From a bacterium (lineage in GTDB: Bacteria; UBP18; UBA7526): 22,650 nucleotides of DNA. Positions 22,007-22,650 of this stretch are shown piece after piece. The position numbers and the translations under genes are program-made. The notes beneath the pieces are model-generated. The model saw only the letters and a list, made by a program, of their open reading frames with translations. It was not told the DNA's origin and did no database searches. Position 1 is the stretch's first letter. Every line of letters starts with the position of its first letter. Where the stretch lies: positions 1 to 22,650 of the forward strand of contig JAUWYL010000022.1 in NCBI GenBank assembly GCA_030615855.1. Direction: 5' to 3'.

Positions 22007-22047
22007 TATTTCACTTACTTCCTTAATGTCAGCTATTCGTTTACCCA

Positions 22048-22065
22048 TCCCGACATCCGTCGGGA
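22048..22065. repeat. Perfect hairpin in rpsJ-rplC spacer
   Basis: TCCCGAC (22048-22054) and GTCGGGA (22059-22065) enclose ATCC. There is no U-tract, so it is not a terminator. Next to it GTTAACCGTAAACCGTAAACC (22069-22089) belongs to the GTTTACGGT oligomer family seen at 9193-9234 and 16202-16250. Confidence 0.65.
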
Positions 22066-22096
22066 CTGTTAACCGTAAACCGTAAACCATTAAGGC

Positions 22097-22408
22097 TTAT
22101 AGCTTTATTTCCACATCTACCCCAGCAGGAAGATCGAGCCTCATCAGGGCATCTATTGTCTTGGGGGTTGGTTCCAAGATATCCAAGAGCCTCTTATGGA
22201 TCCTTATCTCAAACTGTTCCCTCGACTTCTTATCCACATGGGGCGAACGCAGGACGGTATACTTTGAGATCTTGGTTGGTAGGGGGATGGGGCCAGAGAC
22301 CTTGGCACCCGTCCGCTTCGCTGTCTGGAGTATCTCTTGAGCAGACTGATCTAAGAGCCGGTGGTCATAGGCCTTCAATCTAATTCTTATTCTTTCTCTT
22401 CTGGGCAT
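22097..22408 (-). CDS. rpsJ: 30S ribosomal protein S10 (NusE)
   Basis: The product is a 103-residue head protein that also binds NusB in antitermination. It is recognised by [40 protein letters not shown] and the C-terminal [20 protein letters not shown]. It begins the S10 group directly after tuf, a common order. The GAGG Shine-Dalgarno 6 nt before the ATG is the end of the palindrome 22415-22429. Confidence 0.98.
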   Translation of the reverse strand: MPRRERIRIRLKAYDHRLLDQSAQEILQTAKRTGAKVSGPIPLPTKISKYTVLRSPHVDKKSREQFEIRIHKRLLDILEPTPKTIDALMRLDLPAGVDVEIKL

Positions 22409-22414
22409 CTTATA

Positions 22415-22429
22415 CCTCGCTACGCTCGG
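22415..22429 (-). promoter_or_regulatory. SD-carrying palindrome before rpsJ
   Basis: CCGAGCGTAGCGAGG on the minus strand, the clearest copy of the motif; its GAGG is the rpsJ Shine-Dalgarno. CCTCGCTACGCTCGG is its complement, and the arms can form a small stem. Confidence 0.65.
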
Positions 22430-22507
22430 TTAGTTTACCAGTTTGCCGGTTTTCCGGTTTGTTGGTTTGTCTTGACTAACTGGCCAACTGGCCAACTGAC
22501 TGACTGT
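22430..22507. repeat. CCAGTT/CCGGTTT oligomer arrays between tuf and rpsJ
   Basis: ACCAGTTTGCCGGTTTTCCG and GGTTTGTTGGTTTG on the left are followed by AACTGGCCAACTGGCCAACT and GACTGACTG on the right. The two arrays are in opposing sense (CAGTT against AACTG), as in other spacers. The second reaches the tuf stop codon. Confidence 0.6.
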
Positions 22508-22650
22508 TCACTGTATAATCTCTGTCACCACCCCAGCACCCACCGTCTTTCCTCCCTCTCTGATGGCAAAGTTCTGCTCGGGTTCTAAGGCGATGGGGAT
22601 GATGAGCTCTATCTCCAGATCCACATTGTCTCCAGGCATGACCATCTCCA
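22508..22650 (-). CDS. tuf: Elongation factor Tu, C-terminal 46 residues
   Basis: The gene is cut by the window edge; 46 codons plus the stop TGA (22508-22510) remain. The visible part, from [16 protein letters not shown] through [12 protein letters not shown] and [13 protein letters not shown], is the end of domain III, the tRNA-binding barrel of EF-Tu. The position before rpsJ matches the str-S10 arrangement. EF-G and S7/S12 would be expected further upstream, outside the window. Confidence 0.97.
   Translation of the reverse strand, partial: EMVMPGDNVDLEIELIIPIALEPEQNFAIREGGKTVGAGVVTEIIQ

Noticed and set aside
22048-22065. Terminator between rpsJ and rplC
   Set aside because: The stem is perfect, but there is no U-tract on either strand and it lies inside a cluster that must be co-transcribed.

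Overview
The window is a bacterial chromosome segment in which every gene I can support lies on the minus strand. Reading in the direction of transcription (from high to low coordinates), it holds the 3' end of tuf; the complete S10, spc and alpha ribosomal-protein clusters in the classical bacterial order (rpsJ to rpsQ, rplN to secY, adk-map-infA-rpmJ, rpsM to rplQ); a clear intrinsic terminator; a membrane-anchored M23 peptidase gene; then a second unit headed by the redox repressor gene rex. That unit continues with a two-cluster iron-sulfur protein, an FAD/NAD/[2Fe-2S] oxidoreductase of the sulfhydrogenase-gamma/PyrK type, a zinc-ribbon TPR protein, a four-cluster polyferredoxin and, cut by the window edge, a complex-I subunit-1-like membrane protein (NuoH/HyfC/EchB family).

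The organism cannot be named from this sequence. It is a bacterium (bacterial SecY, RpoA with CTD, Rex). A periplasmic-type M23 protein with a single N-terminal anchor fits a diderm. The redox operon points to an anaerobic, hydrogenase- or ferredoxin-based metabolism. Coding strands are purine-rich with frequent ATA and AGR codons, which would fit a thermophile but does not prove it. S4, S14, L24, L36 and Adk all carry intact Cys zinc sites.

Regulation is visible in front of rex: two perfect Rex-type operators 38 bp apart, a 26-nt palindrome of unknown owner, and promoter-like hexamers. The likely logic is that a high NADH/NAD+ ratio releases Rex and induces the downstream electron-transfer genes.

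The unexpected part is the DNA between the genes. The gene order is entirely ordinary, but many spacers are filled with short-period degenerate oligomer arrays, each spacer with its own motif (CACAGAT, CTGCGGNNAT, ATTCGCGT, GTTTACGGTTAAC, CCAATGA/CCAATAA, GAACAATGAACAA, AATCAAAAAT and others). These are often arranged as inverted arms around a small hairpin. A 15-16 nt palindrome (consensus CCGAGCGTAGCGAGG) sits directly in front of five genes and supplies their Shine-Dalgarno sequence. A 35-nt palindromic repeat occurs in two spacers 10 kb apart. A 68-nt cloverleaf-like element lies in frame inside the start of the oxidoreductase gene, and repeat DNA also encodes the tail of ribosomal protein L22. 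These repeats are the part of the window that standard gene annotation does not explain.
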